Counted from the stretch's first letter, positions 32,453 through 45,475 are shown. The stretch is 64,000 nt of DNA from Gossypium raimondii (GCF_025698545.1 NC_068567.1:60083371-60147370); one strand, 5' to 3'. Notes: a model not told the origin generated them from the sequence alone. Program-made: numbers and translations.

Positions 32453-35337
32453 ATGGCATCACCACCCAAGATTTCTTCTTCTTCATGTAAAATGAACCCT
32501 AATTTGAAAAAAGCTGAAACCCACGATCCTATGAGAAGAAGTTTCAGTGGAAATCCTTTTACTAAGCCATCTGTCATCACTAATCGCAAAGCATTTAACC
32601 CAAAAACTCCGGCTAACAGTCCTTCAGGTTCTAATTTCTTTTTTCTTGCCTTTTAAAGATATAATTTTCTGTTTTCTTTTTGCTTTAAGAATTTTAGGTT
32701 TGAAACTAAAAAGGAAATTGTGGGCATTATTATGTTGTTGAATCTAGTCTGGGTTTTAAAGGAATTAAAGTTTGGTTTCTTAATTTGTATTTTTATAGTG
32801 TTTTTTAGTTCTGCATGTTTAGTATCATGGTTAGATAAGTTGTAATGTAAATTTTCCCAGGAAACAAACAGTGAGAGTTGTGTTCTTATACTTCCAGGTT
32901 TTCCTCGAAGACATTCCACTGGCCGGGAAAGTGTAGCTTCTTTGCGTGATCCCGACAAGGAAAACAGTAGAGACCAGAATCTCAAACCGACAAGAGTCAA
33001 ATCGCCTGCTCTTTTGAAGGGTGCGAAGAATTTCATGTCACCAACAATCTCTGCTGCTTCAAAGATCAATGCATCACCAAGAAAGCAAATCTTGGTTGAG
33101 AGAAATGAGCCAGCTCGATCTTCTCTTTCGTTCTCTGATGTAAAGAGCCTAACCATGGAAGATAACGGTGCAACAACGCCGGAGGTTGCTCTGAAGCAGA
33201 AGAAGGTCTCATTCTCTGATGTTAGAAGCGTTATCACGGAAGATATTGAGTCAACACAGGAGATTGGTTCGAACCAGAAGAAGGTTTCGTTTTCTGATAA
33301 AAGCATAATCATTGAAGATACTGAGTCAACCCCAGAGATTAGCTTAAACCAGAAGGTGCCATTCGCTGATACCGAACCAACTCCATGGGGTTTGACTCAT
33401 GAACACGAGGAACCTTTGAAAAGCAAGGCAGAATTTGATCACAAGGAGTCCGTAAACGATTCTGATTCGGTTCCGAAGACTGTTGCAGAAGAAAAGGATT
33501 CAGTTAATGTGGATCCCAGCTTCAAGATTAGTCCTAGAGCTTCAATCTCACCTTCTTGTCCTGTTTTGGCACCACTTGATTCTGATCCATTGGTGCTTCC
33601 TTATGACCCTAAAACCAACTACCTTTCTCCAAGGCCTCAGTTTCTTCACTATAGACCAAATCCTCGAATTGAGCTTTATCGGGAAAGAGACAGCCAGCAG
33701 CTCGATGAACTCTTTGCATCTGAAAGCCATTCAGACACTGATGTTACTGCAGAAACACTGACAGAAGGTTTGCAAAGAGATTTGGAGGAGATTTCTTCAG
33801 AGGAAACGGTGAATGAAGGAGAAGAAGAGGGGCATAATGTCTCTGAATCAAACCAGAGCTTGAAGGCTAACAGAACGTTAAAATCACGTTTTTCAACCGG
33901 ATCAAAGTTCATTACTTTGCTTCTGTTTCTGTGTTTTGCTTGCTTTTCAGTTCTAGTGGTTAAGTCTCCGGCCTTTACTAATGGAATGGAAGAAATAAGC
34001 CTATCAAATTTTCAGGTGCCGCCTGAAGTTAGAGAGTTTGCAAAAGCCAATCTTGATCGTATCACTCAAAATCTACAGCACTGGTCAGCTAGCTTCTTGT
34101 CTTACATTTCCGACATCGTTTCCAGTTCAAGAGAAGTGCACAAACTGGGTTCCTTCCAGTATGCTAATTTGAGTCATTTGATAGAAGATCGTATGATTGA
34201 GGGGCACCTAAAGTTTGATCCCAGTGTAATGGAGCCTGTAAGTGAGAGAGATGCTGGAACTGAACTATTTGATAACAAGCATTACCGAGAGATTGAAGCA
34301 GATGATGCAGTAGACGAAGATGATGATGAACAAGACGATCAAGAGAATGAAGCTTTTGAAACCACGGAACTAGTTTCAGAAGAACCTGATGAAGTACAGC
34401 AAGGAATTGAGGTTGAGATGATTGAACTAGATCATTTAGAGACAGAGGAGAGCAAGGGTGTTGAATTTGCTGTTGAGATGCAAGCTGAACTTCAGAGCAA
34501 TGTGGACACTGAAAACCAGCAAAGTGTGATCTCACCGCAGGCTAGTGTAATTCAACATGATGACTTGAACAATGTGGACACTGAACCTCAGGGTGATGGC
34601 TTGAACAACATCGCTGAAACCTTCTTCCATGAAGAAGAAAAGTCTGAGAACCTCAAAACCGAAGATTTGGCTAACAACTTTCAAAGTTCTGAAGCTGTAG
34701 ATTTTACGATTAATGGACAAGAAGAAGACCAATTTCTCAAAAATAATAATATGATGGGGTTTTCTCTACTTGTCTTGTGTCTATTAGCAGCTTCAGCTTT
34801 CATCTACACAAAGAGAGGAAAGCCTTCCACACCAAATGCTTCAGTGCCCATGGAACAACCCATGCCATGCAAGAAATCGGAATACAGTCCAGTGTCAGTT
34901 AGCTCCAAGGATACAATCCTTGAAAAGATACCCTCCAAGAATTGGGAGACAGAACTAGATATAGCTAACGAGTTGTGCCCATCAGAAATGAGTAGCTACG
35001 AGAGGACCTCGTCTTCTTACAGCAACAAAGGACTCAAGGAATCAAATCAATATCAGAGCCAAGAAAGGAAGACTAGAAAACCTTACAGGAGAGAATCTCT
35101 TGCTTCATCAGATTACTCTACAGGTTCACCTTCCTACGGCAGTTTTACCACATTAGAGAAGAGACCTAGCAAGCATGTAAGTACATACATCATAGCTATC
35201 CTTTGTTACTTGTCTATAATCAGACTTTGTTTCTTACACTTTCTGGTTATATTTTGAAGGGTGGAGGAGTAGAAGAAGAGATAGTTACTCCAGTTAGGCG
35301 TTCCAGCAGAATCAGAAACCAAGTTACATCTCCATGA
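32453..35337 (+). CDS. Uncharacterised plant protein with two membrane spans and a basic RSSRIR tail
   Basis: Three exons, 32453-32627, 32898-35176 and 35260-35337, give 843 residues. I recognise no catalytic domain. Visible features: a Ser/Pro-rich basic N-terminus (RRSFSGNPFTKPS, KTPANSPSG); three imperfect tandem repeats around residues 135-213 built on KKVSFSD-(x)-IEDxEST; a hydrophobic span at about 395-413 (FITLLLFLCFACFSVLVV); a very acidic region near 525-545; a second span at about 676-695 (GFSLLVLCLLAASAFIY); and a cytosolic or nucleoplasmic tail with Ser-rich blocks ending in TPVRRSSRIRNQVTSP. The spliced end is favoured because reading through the last donor gives a hydrophobic tail instead of this basic one. 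The RRSSRIR end resembles nuclear basic motifs, so a nuclear-envelope location is possible (inference). Similar plant-specific proteins exist, but I know of no function. Confidence 0.85.
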
Positions 35338-36139
35338 CAATTGACAAGTTACATCTTATGTGTGTAACAGTTGCACTACTGTGCAATTCTAATGTGAATG
35401 AACCACTGTTGTTGGATGCAGACATTAGATTAGGACTTAATTGTACTGTTATTCATTGTTCTTTCCATAACTTTGAATAGCACTCCTAGCTTTCAATTCT
35501 TTTTTTCTTCACAGTTCCTTAGGGTCTGGTTGTGGATATGCATATTAACTGCGTGTGGTTTAAAGATAGTCCACTAAAATTCATGCTACACATAACATGA
35601 AACCTGTAATTCAATCATTTGGATCCAGCAGCATACAAAGGAAATTGAAGGGCCAAAATGAAAAAGAAATTTTTTATATCATTGTGTAATCTTGTTTCTA
35701 GAACAGAATCAATCACAAGTACTGCAGGGCTAAAATGTAATGAACCACCCATACTTTAGTGACTTGAGCAAAGGGCATTCATACCAGTAATTCATGCTAC
35801 ACAACATGAAACCTGTAATTCAATCATTTGGATCCAGCAGCATAAAAAGGAAATTGAAGGGCCAAAATGAAAAAGAAATTTTTTATATCATTGTGTAATC
35901 TTGTTTCTAGAACAGAATCAATCACAAGTATTATAGGGCTAAAATGTAATGAACCACCCATACTTTAGTGACTTGAGCAAAGGCATTCATACCAGTCAGT
36001 AATTATGGAAGTTAAACTAATTTCAGTTTTTGTGTCAGTTCTTCCAGACTCCGAGCCACACTTTACGTGAAACATCTTTTAAGATCAATCGATATTTCCT
36101 TCTATACTCTCTTCAGTCTTCACAACTGATAGCCCTGTA
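35338..36139. other. Convergent 3' ends with a tandem repeat
   Basis: Lies between the stop codons of the 843-residue protein gene (+) and the inositol phosphate kinase gene (-). It contains the 211-base tandem duplication listed separately and presumably both poly(A) sites. Nothing else is recognised. Confidence 0.5.
35578..36000. repeat. Two tandem copies of a 211-bp unit
   Basis: AATTCATGCTACACA starts at 35578 and again at 35789, and the copies stay aligned through GGATCCAGCAGCATA, AGGGCCAAAATGAAAAAG and GAACCACCCATACTTTAG to about 36000. Only a few substitutions and small indels separate them, so the duplication is young. Confidence 0.9.
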
Positions 36140-39100
36140 CTATTTCTTCTTGAAAGTCAGTAGAAAATCCGTAAAAATGACCTCATAATCAGGCATTTTG
36201 CCATACCCTGAAAGAGCACATGAAAAACCTTCTTTAACCCAATGACGTTCTAATAAAAGAAAAGCTCGATAGTGTAAGGTTACCAGGAAAGTAGTTAATG
36301 TCAATCACATAAAAGATGTCTCTTGTCCCATGCTCTCGGATCATATCTATATTGAACAATCGAAGGCCCTGTAAAGCACAGAAAGTATAATTAAACTACA
36401 TGAACTAATTAAAATTATACAATTCCATCCCTAGCTTGATATGGTAAAAAAATAACTTGCCAGCCGGTGACGGAGCTCCTTTGAAAGTCTCTCCAGCAAA
36501 GGCTTTGGAGGAAGTTCTGCAACAAAAATGATAGATTAGAGCAAACACAACTGAAATTATAATTATATCCACATAATCTGAATGTCATATATTTATCAGT
36601 TACCAGCAATGCGGGGGTCCAAATCTGCATCATCAGCAGAAGCAGCAGCCGATGAAACCCTTGGAAAAGGAAAAATACCAGGAACTTTTGCACGCTGACA
36701 TTTGTTGACATTGGCCAGAGAGAACCGCCTTACAACCTTAATTGCATCCCCAACGATATAAATTTTAAAAAGAATACCATCTGTGATGTGACAAACATAG
36801 TTTATTTTCAAATATTTAGAAAAAAAGATAGGTACAAAGGAAATGGTGAGGTTTATTTATCGATAGTGACAATATACCATGATTCACAAACTCTTGTAGG
36901 ACCAATGGAGGCTCAAGTTCAGATAGAGAGGACCAATCACATGCAAGAAACAGCTCGTGTGACTTGGCACTTCCATCCACTACTAGTGGTTTAGCAACTG
37001 AAATGATGAAATAAAACATGGATAATTATATGCTGATAAACAGATATATAGATAAAGCACTAAAAACAAATATATAGAAATGGAAGATACCTAAGGGTAA
37101 CTTCAGCCCAGCTTTAGCAACTTCATCCGGGATGGAAAGCGGATCTTTCATGATAACCATTTGTTTTGGAACACCAACTCTGCCTACAACAATGAACAGC
37201 CATTGCAAAAGTTACCAAGCAATCGTGTTTCCTTCAACTGTTATAGTTACGAGCAACAAAGTTTTAAGGGGAGGGGGGAAGTAAAAAAGTATCTCTGGGG
37301 TTCAATATAGTGACACCATGATTACCATGGAAGTCTGATAAGTTTAAATCAACAACATCCTGAAGCATTGACTGGCGATTGTGTAGTTGTTGTATCGCAT
37401 ATGGAGGATCAATAACAGTTACTTCTGGATGTGTTTGTCGATAGTCCTTCAGACAGAAAAAACAAGTGCTTACATAATGAAAAAAATACCAAAAAGAATA
37501 AATATTCAACTAGCCATCATGTTTAATTCTATTTTTGGAATATGAATCTGAAATTGGCAAAGGCAAAGTTCTGTACTTCTGATGAAAACATAGTTTTTGA
37601 ATAGCTCGGTGCTTTGGGCGACATGAACTAAATGTGTTCACCCAAATGCTACTTAAACTTTGCAAAGTGGCACATGCCCTGTTATTGTTATTATGAAAGA
37701 TTCGTTATGATTAAGCCAAATCAATGTTCTCTGACCACATCATTGATGTTTACAAGACTTTGCATAAAGAATCAGAAAAAGGAAAAATCCTCACTTTGTT
37801 CCAATTCTTGAGATACTGATTTCAAATATCAGATGAGATTCATGATGCGGAGAGCAAGAATTTAGCATATTATACCAGAAAAAAGATAGGTTTTGATGTT
37901 AAGGGGATTTTCTGTTGAACCAGTTACAGCCCCTTCCATATCTCCGAGCAGGAACATATCGCATCAATTCATAGCAACAGTTGTAACTCAAGAAAATGCA
38001 ACACTGCATTCAATTCCTTTTCTAATACAAAATGAATAAATGAAGAATGATCTTGGCAGAACAAACCTCAACAATATCGCTCCACTCTTTCCCCAACAAC
38101 TGGAAGAAGCATAAGAGCCATCGTTCATTAAAAATATTATTAGCAATAAATATAAAAAGAAAAGACACTAAGAATATTAATCTATAATCCGCCAATGAAT
38201 TGGGAATGATTGTTGATAAGGAAACCTATAAAACTCCTTCAACCATTTCATAGGGACAATATGAAGTCACACTAACCTTGTGTAAAATAATGTCAAAAGG
38301 ACCCTGGTCCGACAGTGGTAGGTTTACATCAATGGCGACAAATAATATCCCCTTTTTCCTGCACCAAGCATAAAGATATTTTAATGATCATTCTTGAATG
38401 TCTAAAAGCTCTTGGAAACTTGTAGAACTCTAAAACATCCTTTCTAACTCATAATTCACCCAAGAAATAATTTCTCTTTTGTTTGGTCCAACACAATGCG
38501 ACATGGGAGATTATAACTGAAGGCCAAAGAAGCTCTTGTAGTACTTATTATACAAAATTCAGAATTAAAAGATTTGAATCCTTCCATGTTCTTTACGGAT
38601 TTAAATCAGGAATACTGCAATCAAACATGACAGGAAAATTGCCACCATGAATAACCAAAATTACAGAATATAAAAGGATTCGAAAGTCAAGCTTTGAGAG
38701 TCCATATTTTTTCTTTACATTTAAATGCACCACACTTCAAGTGACAATAATAATCCACGAACTATCAACTAAGCCACTGGTGTAGTGGCAAAGGACTTGC
38801 CTCGATTCAAGTCTTCAGTTGACACCTAATCTCGGTACAATCCCTGGACAACTCCTTCCCTCACCCCTTATCATATATGTATATATGCATGAACTAAGCA
38901 TTAGAACAGAACATCAAATAGCAGGCTATTCAGATGAAGATTGAAGAGAATCTGATAAACAGAAATAAACCATGCAGAAAGTTCCTTGCAACAAGGGAAA
39001 GTGGCATGCAATAGTTTTGGTCCAATTTGATCTTTTAACCAAAAAATAGAGCAAGACTTTTATACTTCTTCCAAACAGCTAGTCCCAATGATATACGTGG

Positions 39101-39696
39101 TGGAATATTCCTATCTAGAGAATCAATACAATTGGCACTAAGATTCTTGATCCACCAGAACATTGACATTTTATGTTAAGCAAAAAACATGATTTGCATT
39201 GATCACCTTTGCACACACACACAATTTTAGCAGTGCTTACATATGACATATCTCCTCCCCGGCTCCCCGCCCTCCCCACCACCCCCCAAAAAAAAAAAAA
39301 AAAAAAAACTGGAGATAAAAGAAAAGCTCAATTTATAATTTATGCATACATGTTCATACAAAAGGATGTACACACACGCACGCACACAGACACACTGTAG
39401 CCATAACCAAAGTCAAATGCAATACTAGCAAGACCATACAACTCAAACAAGAACTGTTAAAAGCCAATCTTCACATCTATATGCATACAAAAACACAGTC
39501 ATAAATAAAATATACATATATATACATGGAAAGGGAAGTGGATATTTGAGTAATGAATAATATACCAAGCCAAACGCTCAAACTCGGGTTGCAAGAAACT
39601 CTTTTTCTTCTTCAATGTCAAAGCATACCCAACAACAAGCTTCTGTTCCTCTTCCTCCCCACCTTCTCCATCAAAGTTTTTCCCCTTTATCCTCAT
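36140..39696 (-). CDS. ITPK: Inositol-tetrakisphosphate 1-kinase / inositol 1,3,4-trisphosphate 5/6-kinase
   Basis: Ten exons on the minus strand: 39696-39566, 38358-38277, 38099-38067, 37446-37326, 37183-37091, 36997-36878, 36780-36604, 36516-36461, 36368-36284, 36207-36140; 321 residues, normal for plant ITPK. It phosphorylates inositol tris- and tetrakisphosphates on the way to phytate, and some ITPK1 members make InsP7 in phosphate signalling. An ATP-grasp kinase: [14 protein letters not shown] opens the N-terminal domain, then [16 protein letters not shown] and [16 protein letters not shown]-grasp strands follow ([25 protein letters not shown]), and the metal-binding motifs are [10 protein letters not shown] and [15 protein letters not shown] near residues 276-300. 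The intron after 36461 uses a GC donor (CTG|GCAAGT), required to restore the conserved RLGLRLF. Start: first ATG in frame, MRIKGKNF. Which ITPK paralogue is uncertain. Confidence 0.95.
38767..38890 (+). mobile_element. tRNA-derived SINE-like element in an ITPK intron
   Basis: TGGTGTAGTGG at 38778-38788 fits the pol III A-box consensus, and GATTCAAGTC at 38804-38813 fits a B-box. They are followed by a CT-rich body and then an AT-rich end. This is a different family from the copies at 6867, 41281 and 45697. The ends are approximate, and only one copy is seen in this window. Confidence 0.4.
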
Positions 39697-41280
39697 ATCT
39701 ACTTCTTTTTTTTTTTTAAATACACTAAAAAACAAAGATGTATATTTTCTTCTTTCTTTTTGGTTTCTGGGTTTTTCTTCCCTTGGTCAACTTCCTTCTC
39801 TGGAGATTGCTCTCCAACAAGAAATGACACCAAAAAAAGATGAAAAATAAACAAAGAATCAAGTTTTTGTTAAACCCTTTCTTCCTCTTTACAATTCTCA
39901 CCAAATAAATGCATACATGTCTCTCGGAAATGGGAGTTTTCAGAACCAAAAAAAAAAAAACCACAAGGAAGAAAATATTGGGTATTGGATTCTTGAAGGG
40001 AATATTCAGTTTTTGCAGAAGCAAGATTGGATTTTTGAATGAAAAGAAGTGCAATTTGAGCAAAATAACAAGAAAACAAAATTGTGGTACTAGGATTTGG
40101 TGCACAAACAAGCATTGGTCTTTGATAATTATATAGGAGAGAGGACCGGTTAGTAAGCAGAGGATAGTATGGAAAGTTAAATAATACCACTTGTTTCCCA
40201 TTCTACCCTTGCCATTACTATAAATTTTACATCCCAGTATCTTTAAAAAAATAAAAAGAATTTCATTTCTGGGAAAATTTGATCCATCATCAAATAGGCT
40301 CCTTTTTTTATTCATGCATGGATTAAAAAACTGGGATATTGCAGAAAAATAATTTAGGGTGATTACAGAAATTTACAATTATCTTGACTCTGACCCATTC
40401 CATTGTTGGCATTGACTCTGTTTTCAAGCGGGATATTAGGTTTGGAATTTGGAACAAATAAAAAGCATCAATTCTTTCAAAGTGGAGAGTCACAGCTACA
40501 CCCATACTTCTATCAAGATATATATATTCATACTATAGTTGTATTTATCACATTCATATATTTTTATTTTGTGTTCCATTTTTTATACCATATTAAAGTT
40601 CACCTTTTTTTTTTCCCCTTTTTCGGAATAAAACTCTTAGAAACAAAATTTAATAAAATATTTATTATATCTCTATAAGATACTTGTTAACATCTAAAAT
40701 TACCACTGTCCTTTTTAACATGTGTTTATGTGTCTATGTAGTGTATTTTTAAATATATTTTGTAATATTTTATCATATCTCTATAGGATACTAATCGACC
40801 ATTGTAAAATCTAAAATTGATCATTATTCATTGTTATTTTTCCTATCCATTGAATATTTATTACTTTACTTATAATACTTATTTTTCTAATATTAAAGTG
40901 ACAATAACATGTAAAAAAAAAGAGATATAATACAATAAACCAAAATAAAGAAAAAGGGGTAAGTCTCTAACCTAACCCTTTGAATCAATTAAGATTAAGA
41001 TGAAGGAAATATTAATATTTGATTACACCTTAATTGAAGATAATCTTTGACTTTCACAATGACAACCTAGTGTTGTGGAGAACTCCTATGATATTTATTT
41101 GGTCAAGTAAAGAATGTTTGTTTCACAAATAATTTAAAATTATTATGGCCATTTATAACTTACTATGGAATATTCCTTTTATATATTCTGCAAAGAATAT
41201 GCTTAGTTTCATATGCACACACTTAAAACCACCTTTTTTTTTCCCTTCAAATATATATTAAAATGCCCTTCAAACTATAT

Positions 41281-41455
41281 ACTTGACTTTAATTAGTATG
41301 GGTATTCTTGTCAATGCAGTAAGACGTGAATTTGAGTATGTTTAAACGAATTATCCTGTTATTTATGGGTTGAGGATGGGCTATAAGTAGTTCTAAGCAT
41401 TGTGTCAAAAAGAACGAATATAACTAGAACTTATAATGAAATTGTTAAAAAAACT
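41281..41455 (+). mobile_element. tRNA-derived SINE, copy 2
   Basis: Shares the body TTAGTATGG-(x)-ATTCTTGTCAAT, GACGTGAATTTGAGTA, ATTATCCT and GGGCTATAAGTAGTTCTAAGCATTGTGTCAAAA with copies 1 and 3. The 5' end is less complete and the A-box is degraded. It ends near an A-rich stretch at 41455. Confidence 0.55.
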
Positions 41456-41759
41456 ATATATATTATAATTGTAGAAAAAAAAGTCAACTCCAAAAATCAT
41501 TTATATTAAAAATATTTGATTATTAATTTATTTTTATTTAATATGTTATTTTGGATATCTATATCATTATTTAAATCATGGATTAAGTGAGGTCATAGTC
41601 AATTAGTGATTAACTTAATTGGGAAATACCTAAAAACTATCATTTTAAAAAATAAGTTGTATTATCATAAGGGTGTTTTTGTGTTTTTAAAATATTTTTA
41701 TATGAAATAAAGAAAATCTCATATATGGTGAGATTCAAAGACAATGTCATTTTTTTTAA

Positions 41760-42490
41760 CCATACAATCCAGAGAAAAAAATAGCAAACACTCGTCGTAG
41801 ATGGTGAAAGACAAGCTCTATCAACACAATAAAGGCTTTAGCCTCAGCATCAATAGAACATGATGACACGTTAGCAATTGACTTTGTCACAACTCAAGCA
41901 CAATATATCTGGAGTGATTGTAAACACTTAATATGATAAAAAAATCAGCCTCGGATAGTCCAAAGCGACGAGTAAAAATCAATAAAAGAATCGAGCATTC
42001 ACCGAACTAGAGAGGACAACAACAAAATCATCCCTAAAATTACTTGTAAAACTAAGATTACATGAGCAAGACTAAAAAACTTGCTACAAGAGTAGACAAA
42101 AACTTCTAAAACTGAAGACTTAATAAATAATGAAAAAAACAAAAAAAATATAAAACTTAAGATAACACTGGTCCAAATCGATACGTGAAATCATTTATTA
42201 TTCTAAAATATTTTCAAAACAGAAACATATTAAGAAGATGATGAAGAGCCACCCACTTTCCAAAAAAAACTACTGGTGGCCGGTGAAGTTTTAGCAAACG
42301 ACAAGCACTGCCATCTGTCCATTACAACTTATGAAGACAATAAAAATACCCATAAAATAGGCCTGTAAACTGAAAATAGAGAAGACGTATATAGTGAATG
42401 AGAAGAAGAAAGAAATAAAGGGTTAGTGAGAGAGGAAAAAGGCGAGCGATAGCTAACCCGAAAACCGACACCGCCGCTGAACAAAACAAA
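41760..42490. other. Unrecognised low-AT segment, possible old insertion
   Basis: This stretch is less AT-rich than its surroundings and contains GC-rich islands (AGCCACCCACTTTCC, GGTGGCCGGTGAAG near 42250-42290 and ACCGACACCGCCGCTGAAC near 42460). It has no long ORF. It reads like the decayed interior of a transposable element, but I cannot assign a family. Confidence 0.3.
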
Positions 42491-42934
42491 AGAAAAAGAG
42501 TCTACGGCTTGGAGATTAAGACAACATCATTTTAAACAATTAACTTTACTATTTTAATCGAAACATTTTAAACAATAAACATTTAATAATATATACAAAA
42601 TATAAATAAAATTTTAATGTAATATACATTTCATTTATCAAGGGAAAAATCTATACTAATATTAACGGTTTGATTGAGTTTAATGTCATAAATTAATCAC
42701 ACAAACTCATTCATTAAATTACCTTATGTATATTAATTTATCTTAATATTAGTTGTTTGACTGAATTTAATAATATAGTTTAAATGGCACCCATTAAATT
42801 AATTTAAAAATCATATATTTTATCCATAAATCTATTTAGATAAGGATAAACTATTTATAATTTTAAAATAAAAGGGATAAATGTCTAATTATATTTCTTT
42901 CCTTAGTATTAATTAAAGTGAACTGGTGAAGATT

Positions 42935-43350
42935 TTATAGGTGTTCAAACGATTAACCAAATCAATTAATATTAATTGAATTAATTAAAATTTTAATCTT
43001 TTAACTGTTAATTGAATTAAATTTTTTCAAAAAATTAACTAAACTGAAATATTTCGATTAATTCGGTAGATTAACCGAATTAACTGAAATTTATATTTTT
43101 ATTAAAACAAGTATAAAACATATTAAATAAATAAATAAATTGATAATGTTCATTTGATTGATTTAAAACTACATGTAATTTGTATTGTTAATTATTAAGT
43201 TCAATTAGTTCAGTTAATTCTCCGATTTGAACTGAATTAATTGATAACTAAACTTCTAAAAATCTTTAACTAACCTCCAATCAATTAGATCGGTTAATTG
43301 ATCGATTAACCAATTAAATCGACTATTTTAATTAAAATTTAAACACCCTA
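42935..43350. mobile_element. Foldback MITE (GTGTTCAAACGATTAACC family)
   Basis: The left end GTGTTCAAACGATTAACC is mirrored at the right by GGTTAATTGATCGATTAACC and TTTAAACACCC. The interior consists of repeated TTAATTGAATTAA-type palindromic units. Non-coding, very AT-rich. Confidence 0.6.
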
Positions 43351-43909
43351 AAACCTCAAGTCTTTTTTATTTTTTATTATTATGATTTTATTTTATTTTA
43401 ATAACTTTCATATTTTGAATATCTTATTTCATTTAAAATTAATTTTTATTTTATAATTTTTTCACTATATAGGGTTTGGCCGACAGCGACTCAGACCCGC
43501 AAATGAAAAATTATCCCTTTAGTACAATTAAAAATTTGTAAAATTTTAAATGATCAAATTATATTTTGGTTTTTAATTTAAAATTTAATGATAATATTTC
43601 TTAAAATGAAAATTTTATAAATTAATCACTTGAGAAATTATAAAATCTTATGCTAATGTAATAATATTATATTTTAATTTTTAAAAAATTATAATTCTAA
43701 TTTGATTCTTAAAAAATTCAAGCTTCACACATGTTTAGTACACATTTTATTTAATAATATTTATATTTATACAAATAAATCATAAAAAATATATAAAATA
43801 GGGCACGAGCTATAAAATTGGGTAAATCACGTAATGCAGATTAGATGGATCATGGATGATGGCCGACATTATCTAATGTCAGCAAAGGCAAGACTGATTA
43901 TATTCCAAA

Positions 43910-44427
43910 GGTCAAATTCTGCAAGTACGCCCTGTATTTTGTGTAAATTTTATATTTAGCACCTTTACTTTAATCTGATTAATTTTAGTCCTTGTATTTT
44001 TTAAATTTTAAATTTTTAATCCTGACCCAATGATAACAGTTAAATCTATTTGGTTAAATTATGTCATTACTCATGTATTATGCGTAAAGTTATTGATTTA
44101 ATCAATATTCACCATGATATAATCATTCTTAGTGGCTATATTTTTAAATTTTCAAAAGTTTAACCTTAATGCAAACAACGATCGTTAAATCCATTAACTG
44201 ATTTTTTATGAGTAACATATGAAAATAACAAACAAACATAGTATTACACATTTGATAATATGTTTGACACGTTAAATTTTAAAAAGAATATAGAACTTAA
44301 CTTAATGAGTTTAATAGGTTTCATTTGGTTAGGACTAAAAATTTTAAATTAAAAAATAATCAAATTAAAATCGACCACTAAATTCACAATTTACATAAAA
44401 TATAAAGTCTAATAGCAAAATTTAACC
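43910..44427. mobile_element. MITE with 9-bp target-site duplication, copy 1 of a pair
   Basis: The ends GGTCAAATTCTGC and GCAAAATTTAACC are inverted. The flanks TATTCCAAA (43901-43909) and TATTTCAAA (44428-44436) match at 8 of 9 positions, a target-site duplication of Mutator-type length. The interior has mirrored units (CCTTGTATTTTTTAAATT and inverse). The copy at 46111-46637 has the same ends and layout. Confidence 0.75.
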
Positions 44428-44689
44428 TATTTCAAATCACTCGTTATCCATAATAATTTTGAATATTAAATTATGACATTATTAAATAAATTAATATAAT
44501 TATCTGATTTATATGAAAGAAATGAGAATCTTTATCTTCTTTTTTTTGCCAAAATGATAGTATTATGATACATGTGCTTAAATAAGTAGTATTATTTTTG
44601 GTGGCTGCCACACGTTTTTGCAGAATCATGATGTTCACATTTATCTTATGGCTCAGAATTCTGCTGTGCGCTGTGCAATATAATTTTTT

Positions 44690-45475
44690 TTACTCGAAAA
44701 TATTAATTTTTTAAGTTAATTAAATTTATTTATTTATTTTTCTCGAATCAATTCAAATACAATTCTATTTTTTAGTTTAAATTAAATTGACTTTTGTAAT
44801 TCGAATAACAGGTTTATATAAATATTTCTTGAATCCTTGATAGTTTTAAAATATACAAATATACAAATTTATATAACAGGTTTGTAATTGTCAAATCAAA
44901 TTTCTTTTTTTCTCTTATTTATATATTTATGGTTCTCAAAAATGTTAAATTTATCAAGTCAATTTGAATAAATTTGTGCTTAAATCAAGTTTTCAAAAAA
45001 AAAAATATATATATATATATATGCACGGGCTGAAGCTAGGAAAAACATTTGAGGGGCGAAATTAAATTGTCTATATCTTTATAATTTTAAAGGATTAAAT
45101 CAAATTTTTATCATTTTTAGGAGGACAAAGTGTAATTTTATCTTTATTAATTTAAAATTTTTAAAAATTTAAAGAGCCAAAAAGACAAAATTTCCATTTT
45201 AAGGGAGGTCTTTCCCCTGCCAGCCCCAAAATCTGCCTCTATATATATGGTTTTTATATTCTAACTTGAAATTTAGCTATATTGCCAACAAGATTTCAAT
45301 ATAGTTGGTTTAAATTTTTTTTAAAAAAAAATTAACTCAAATAAATTTATTTGACTTGGCTCGATTTAGAAAATTTTCTTATCGAATTAAGATAGCAAAA
45401 TAAAACTTATCAACTGAACTAATTTGAAATTTTCACTCAATTCAATCAACGATCCTACGTGAGCATTGATTCTTC
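44690..45475. mobile_element. Degenerate foldback element with nested family A copy
   Basis: TTTCTCGAATCAATTCAAATAC and GTAATTCGAATAACAGG-type motifs on the left are mirrored near 45290-45470 by ACTCAATTCAATCAACGATCC and TGAGCATTGATTC, which correspond to the inverse of the 9403 element. A family A copy sits in the middle at about 45030-45245 and lacks these motifs, so it seems to be a later insertion. Confidence 0.45.
45030..45245 (+). repeat. Dispersed repeat family A, copy 2
   Basis: Begins GCTGAAGCTAGGAAAAACATTTGAGGGGC and ends TTTCCCCTGCCAGCCCC. Matches 8210-8450 in the ordered motifs CTATATCTTTATAA, GATTAAATCAAATTTTTATCAT and TTTCCATTTTAAGGG. Confidence 0.5.

Noticed and set aside
32653-33312. 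219-codon minus-strand ORF opposite the 843-residue protein gene
   Set aside because: It is a shadow of the coding strand gene: it spans an intron-exon boundary of that gene and resembles nothing known.
39725-40315. 196-codon minus-strand ORF upstream of the inositol phosphate kinase start
   Set aside because: Phe/Leu/Lys-rich low-complexity translation of the gene's own leader and promoter DNA, no recognisable domain.
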